This document shows positions 61,359 through 64,000 of a stretch of 64,000 nt of DNA, one piece after another; the first letter of the stretch is position 1; each line of letters starts with the position of its first letter. The DNA lies in the NCBI RefSeq assembly GCF_002846365.1, contig NZ_PJMW01000002.1, forward strand, positions 3,224,001 through 3,288,000, in the 5' to 3' direction. This DNA comes from Nocardia fluminea. Its GTDB lineage: Bacteria > Actinomycetota > Actinomycetes > Mycobacteriales > Mycobacteriaceae. A program made the translations under genes and the position numbers. The notes under the pieces are model-generated. The model did no database searches. It worked only from the letters and a program-made list of their open reading frames with translations, and was not told the origin of the DNA.

Positions 61359-61691
61359 ATGGCATACGACGAGGAACTCGCCGAGCGGATCCGGGAGATC
61401 GTCTACCCACGGCCCGATCTCGACGAGAAGAAGATGTTCGGTGGTCTCGCCTTCCTGATCGGCGGCAATATGGCTGTCGCCGCCAGTGGCAAGGGTGGGC
61501 TGCTGGTGCGGGTCGCCCCGGCCGAAGGTGACGCCCTGCTCGACGGTTCGGCCGTCACGCCGATGGTGATGGGCGGGCGTGAGCTGCACGGCTGGCTGCG
61601 CGTGGCTCCCGAGACGGTCGAGGACGACGTGGCACTGCGGGAATGGGTCGAGCGCGGGGTGGGATTCGCGCAGACCTTGCCGCGGAAATAG
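61359..61691 (+). CDS. TfoX N-terminal domain protein
   Basis: A 110-residue single-domain protein: LAERIREIVYPRPDLDEKKM, FGGLAFLIGGNMAVAA and MVMGGRELHGWLRVAPETVE match the TfoX N-domain. In Gammaproteobacteria TfoX controls competence; lone N-domain proteins in actinobacteria have no known role. The ATG at 61359 is the family start. Confidence 0.88.
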   Translation: MAYDEELAERIREIVYPRPDLDEKKMFGGLAFLIGGNMAVAASGKGGLLVRVAPAEGDALLDGSAVTPMVMGGRELHGWLRVAPETVEDDVALREWVERGVGFAQTLPRK

Positions 61692-61770
61692 AAGTTCGGT
61701 GGATGTGTCGAAGCGCGATGGCCGGCTCCGGCCAGTGGGTGAAGCAAGCCACTCACCCTAGGAGCACATC

Positions 61771-62219
61771 ATGTCTGTCAGCACTTTCCTCTGGTTCGAC
61801 ACCGACGCCGAAGCGGCCGCCGAACTCTACGCGGCGACCGTCCCGAATTCGCGCGTCGCCGAGGTCACCCGCCAGGGCGACGGTTCGGCGTTCATCGTTA
61901 CCCTCGACCTCGATGGCCAGGCCGTCACGCTGATGAACGGCGGTCCCGGCCACCCGCACAGCGATGCCGCTTCGCTGCAGGTGGTCGTGGATACCCAGGA
62001 CGAGATCGACCGCCTCTGGGACGCGTTGACCGGCGGCGGCGGCGCCCCCGGCCCGTGTGGCTGACCGACCGGTTCGGGGTGTCCTGGCAGGTGGTTCCGG
62101 CGGTGCTGCCCAAGCTGATGGGCGGCGAGACCGATCGCGTCATCGCCGTCGGCACGGCGCTGCGCTCGATGTCCAAGCTCGACATCGCCGCCCTGCAACA
62201 GGCCTACGACAAGGCCTGA
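61771..62219 (+). pseudogene. VOC (glyoxalase-like, PhnB-type) gene with a frameshift
   Basis: The first 97 residues (SVSTFLWFDTDAEAAAELYA to ALTGGGGAPGPCG) are the N-terminal part of a PhnB-like VOC protein and stop at a TGA at 62062-62064. The following bases, read one frame over, give WLTDRFGVSWQVVPAVLP and SMSKLDIAALQQAYDKA, the normal family ending, to TGA 62219. Restoring a second GGCT at 62059-62062 would join the halves into a ~150-residue protein of the usual length. This is either a real 4-base deletion in a GGCT repeat or a sequence error. Confidence 0.8.
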
Positions 62220-62227
62220 ACGCGCGA

Positions 62228-62261
62228 ACGGCCGCCGCGGGGAGAGGTTCGCGGCGGCCGT
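62228..62261. terminator. bidirectional hairpin terminator
   Basis: A perfect 12-bp stem, ACGGCCGCCGCG with CGCGGCGGCCGT and a 10-base loop, lies between the VOC pseudogene and the convergent Ig-like gene. Confidence 0.75.
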
Positions 62262-62273
62262 CGTGCGGGTGGG

Positions 62274-62702
62274 CTAGCCGGCCGAGCCCGACAGCAGCCC
62301 ACCCAGATCGGCGGAACCGGTGCTCGTGCCACCGCCGGGCGTGGTCGGCTTCGGGACGACGGTGATCGTCACGGTCTTCGAGCTGATGAGCTCCTGCACC
62401 GCCTTGATCTCGTGGGCGCCCGTGGTCTTCGGCGTCCAGGTGATGGTGGCCTTGCCGTCGGCCACCGAGACCGGTTCGCCGATCTGGGTGCCGTTGTCGG
62501 TGAAGGTCACCTTGAACAGGAACGAGGTGGCCGTGACATCGGCGGTGACGGTGTAGGCGGTATCCACGTAGTGCGTGCTGCCGCTCACCGCGATTCCCTG
62601 CACGAGCGCGGATGCCTGGGGCGCCGCCAGCACGGCGGCGGCGGCCACCGCGGTGAAGGCCGTGAGTCCGAAACCGGCACGCCGCGCCTGGTAGATCTTC
62701 AT
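62274..62702 (-). CDS. small secreted Ig-like domain protein
   Basis: A 142-residue exported protein. The signal peptide is FGLTAFTAVAAAAVLAAPQA. A single Ig-like domain (~38-115) follows, with TAYTVTADVTATSFLFKVTF and GKATITWTPKTTGAHEIKAV, the same kind of WTP/TGxH pattern as in the protein at 11206-12063. It ends with a Pro/Thr/Gly-rich tail. AGGAGAAC precedes the ATG. Role unknown, probably on the cell surface. Confidence 0.82.
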   Translation of the reverse strand: MKIYQARRAGFGLTAFTAVAAAAVLAAPQASALVQGIAVSGSTHYVDTAYTVTADVTATSFLFKVTFTDNGTQIGEPVSVADGKATITWTPKTTGAHEIKAVQELISSKTVTITVVPKPTTPGGGTSTGSADLGGLLSGSAG

Positions 62703-62879
62703 GATGTTCTCCTGTTCGCGCTGTTGATGAGCGCGACATTAGCCACCGGATCGGGGCCGCGTCCCGGAAACTGAAATAACCATGTTTAAAAATGTTCGGG
62801 GGTGCGACGTAGCAGGTGGCGAGCGAATTCACCCGGAGCGGATGAGGCACCCTCGGCGACCGGCCGCGACACTGGAATC

Positions 62880-63098
62880 ATGTCGACGGGACCGCTGCGC
62901 TACCAGTTCGTCATCGAGGGCGAGCTGTCCGAGCGTGTCCTCGCGGCCTTTCCGGAGCTGCGTCCCAGTTCGCATTCGCCCACCGGAACCACCACCCTGT
63001 TCGGTCTGGTCGCCGACAGCACCGCCATGCGCGGCGTGATGGCCCGCATCGACACCCTCGGTCTCACGCTGCTGAGTATGTCCCAGTTGCCCGACTGA
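62880..63098 (+). CDS. small conserved hypothetical protein
   Basis: A 72-residue protein reading GPLRYQFVIEGELSERVLAA, then TTTLFGLVADSTAMRGVMAR and ending LSMSQLPD. The alternating beta and alpha pattern suggests a small ferredoxin-like (ACT-like) fold. Several short proteins with this VIEGELSERVLAAFPEL-type start occur in Nocardia and relatives, from memory. Function unknown. Confidence 0.65.
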   Translation: MSTGPLRYQFVIEGELSERVLAAFPELRPSSHSPTGTTTLFGLVADSTAMRGVMARIDTLGLTLLSMSQLPD

Positions 63099-63243
63099 GT
63101 GTTCGCCGACGCGTGAACGTCGATCTGATAACGAGCGGCCCCACTTTCCCTCGCCAGCAACCGCACAGCCTCTGATTCGCCTACCGTCGATCTCGGCGGA
63201 GGTCGGCCGCCGCGCGGTGAACAGCGTGCTCAGGAGGGTGAAG

Positions 63244-64000
63244 ATGGCTTCGTCGTCGGGTTCTCTGGATTTTCACGGTGGCGGCTCGGTGATAGCTGTG
63301 GCGGGCCGGTCGGCCGGTCTTCCCGAGCTGTCCTTCGCCCCGGTTCGGTGCAACGAGGCATTCGCGCGCTTGGACCGGGCGCAGTCCGCGGCTGGGCAGA
63401 CGGTGCTGCTGTGCGGACCCGCGGGCAGCGGGAAGACGGTCGTGCTGGTCGACTGGGTGCGCCGCCGGTGCTCGGCGCGCGTCGCGTGGTCGACCGTCGC
63501 CGAACAGCCCGGATCCGATCTGCTGTCCGACATCGCCCGAACGCTCGAGCCCACTCCGGATATCGTGCCGCGCGGCGTGCTGCACACGCCGATGGACCGT
63601 GCCGTCGACCTCATCGCGGCGCTGGCCGACGTCGAGCCGACCGTGCTGGTGATCGACGACGCGCACCTGCTCACCGATCCGCTGCAGCTCGCCGGCCTCG
63701 AGTACTTGCTCACGCACCTGCCTGCTCAGGTCACCGCGGTGATCGCGAGCCGCTTCGACCCGCCGTTGCGCTGGCACGCCCTCGACCTGGCGGGCAGGCT
63801 CACCCGGATCGGCGCGCCCGAGCTGGCCCTCTCGCCGGATCGGGTCGCCCAGTTGCTCGCTCAGCACGGGTGCCGGCTCGACGACGCCGAACTCGCGGTG
63901 GTCCAGAACCTGACGCGTGGCTGGGCCGCGCTGGTGCGGATCGCGGCGATCTGTCTGTCGGCCAACGGAACCGACCGTGACACCGCCCTCGCCGCGCTGG
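63244..64000 (+). CDS. LuxR/LAL-type ATP-dependent regulator, N-terminal part
   Basis: The first 252 residues of a larger gene cut by the right edge. An AAA-type nucleotide domain follows a short N-terminus: Walker A LLCGPAGSGKTVVLVDWV, Walker B VLVIDDAHLL, sensor region VIASRFDPPLRW, and DLAGRLTRIGAPELALSP. This order is that of MalT/LAL regulators, which end in a LuxR-type helix-turn-helix outside the window. The ATG 63244 has AGGAGGG 5 bases upstream. Its targets cannot be seen. Confidence 0.85.
   Translation, partial: MASSSGSLDFHGGGSVIAVAGRSAGLPELSFAPVRCNEAFARLDRAQSAAGQTVLLCGPAGSGKTVVLVDWVRRRCSARVAWSTVAEQPGSDLLSDIARTLEPTPDIVPRGVLHTPMDRAVDLIAALADVEPTVLVIDDAHLLTDPLQLAGLEYLLTHLPAQVTAVIASRFDPPLRWHALDLAGRLTRIGAPELALSPDRVAQLLAQHGCRLDDAELAVVQNLTRGWAALVRIAAICLSANGTDRDTALAAL

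Overview
The window looks like a chromosome segment of a mycolic-acid actinobacterium, most likely Nocardia or a close relative. DNA is GC-rich throughout, with many GTG and some TTG starts. It encodes WhiB1, a SigH/RshA pair, a DprE1-like oxidoreductase and an antigen-85-like mycolyltransferase. From about 12 to 35 kb the gene order follows, from memory, the Mycobacterium tuberculosis Rv3228-Rv3205c block. No rRNA, tRNA, prophage, insertion sequence or CRISPR array was seen.

Region 1 (1-12 kb) is accessory: a truncated KAS III gene divergent from a cytochrome P450, a secreted protein, a DprE1 paralog, a five-gene Dpp/Nik-type ABC importer under a divergent ArsR-family regulator with a clear operator, and a MarR gene with a large symmetric operator in front of a membrane-protein gene.

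Region 2 (12-35 kb) is the conserved block: rsgA-aroA, an SRAP protease, ybaK, sigH-rshA with an autoregulatory-type promoter, the tiny ribosomal protein bL37, a biotinyl protein, the PdtaS-like kinase, whiB1, a lipid kinase, endonuclease V, a GNAT and a phosphatase, a PQQ-like propeller protein, a DEAD-box helicase, a ferritin-like protein, a DUF3107/TetR pair, a DUF3152 metalloprotease-like protein, MoeZ and a TIGR02569 protein.

Region 3 (35-41.5 kb) holds the SCO2524-SCO2523-SCO2522-SCO2521 cassette, a conserved actinobacterial gene set of unknown function containing a variant P-loop ATPase. It meets, stop to stop, a gene for a membrane protein with a degenerate ion-channel pore.

Region 4 (41.5-52 kb) is for nitrogen: narK, a GntR regulator, a CynX-like permease, then narK2-nirB-nirD-HemD/wHTH fusion-cbiX. 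This operon imports nitrate/nitrite, reduces nitrite to ammonium and makes the siroheme that NirB needs.

Region 5 (52-64 kb) is accessory: a G-rich minisatellite, a GlxA-type regulator divergent from an epimerase, a single-module NRPS (C-A-T-TE) with a translationally coupled DUF6875-like partner, a mycolyltransferase, TfoX, a VOC gene broken by a 4-base loss, an Ig-like secreted protein and the start of a LuxR/LAL-type regulator.

Two intergenic copies of a ~188-bp element (24.7 and 52.3 kb) differ in stem sequence but keep pairing through compensatory changes. With the SCO2521-2524 cassette, this is the most interesting unexplained feature.
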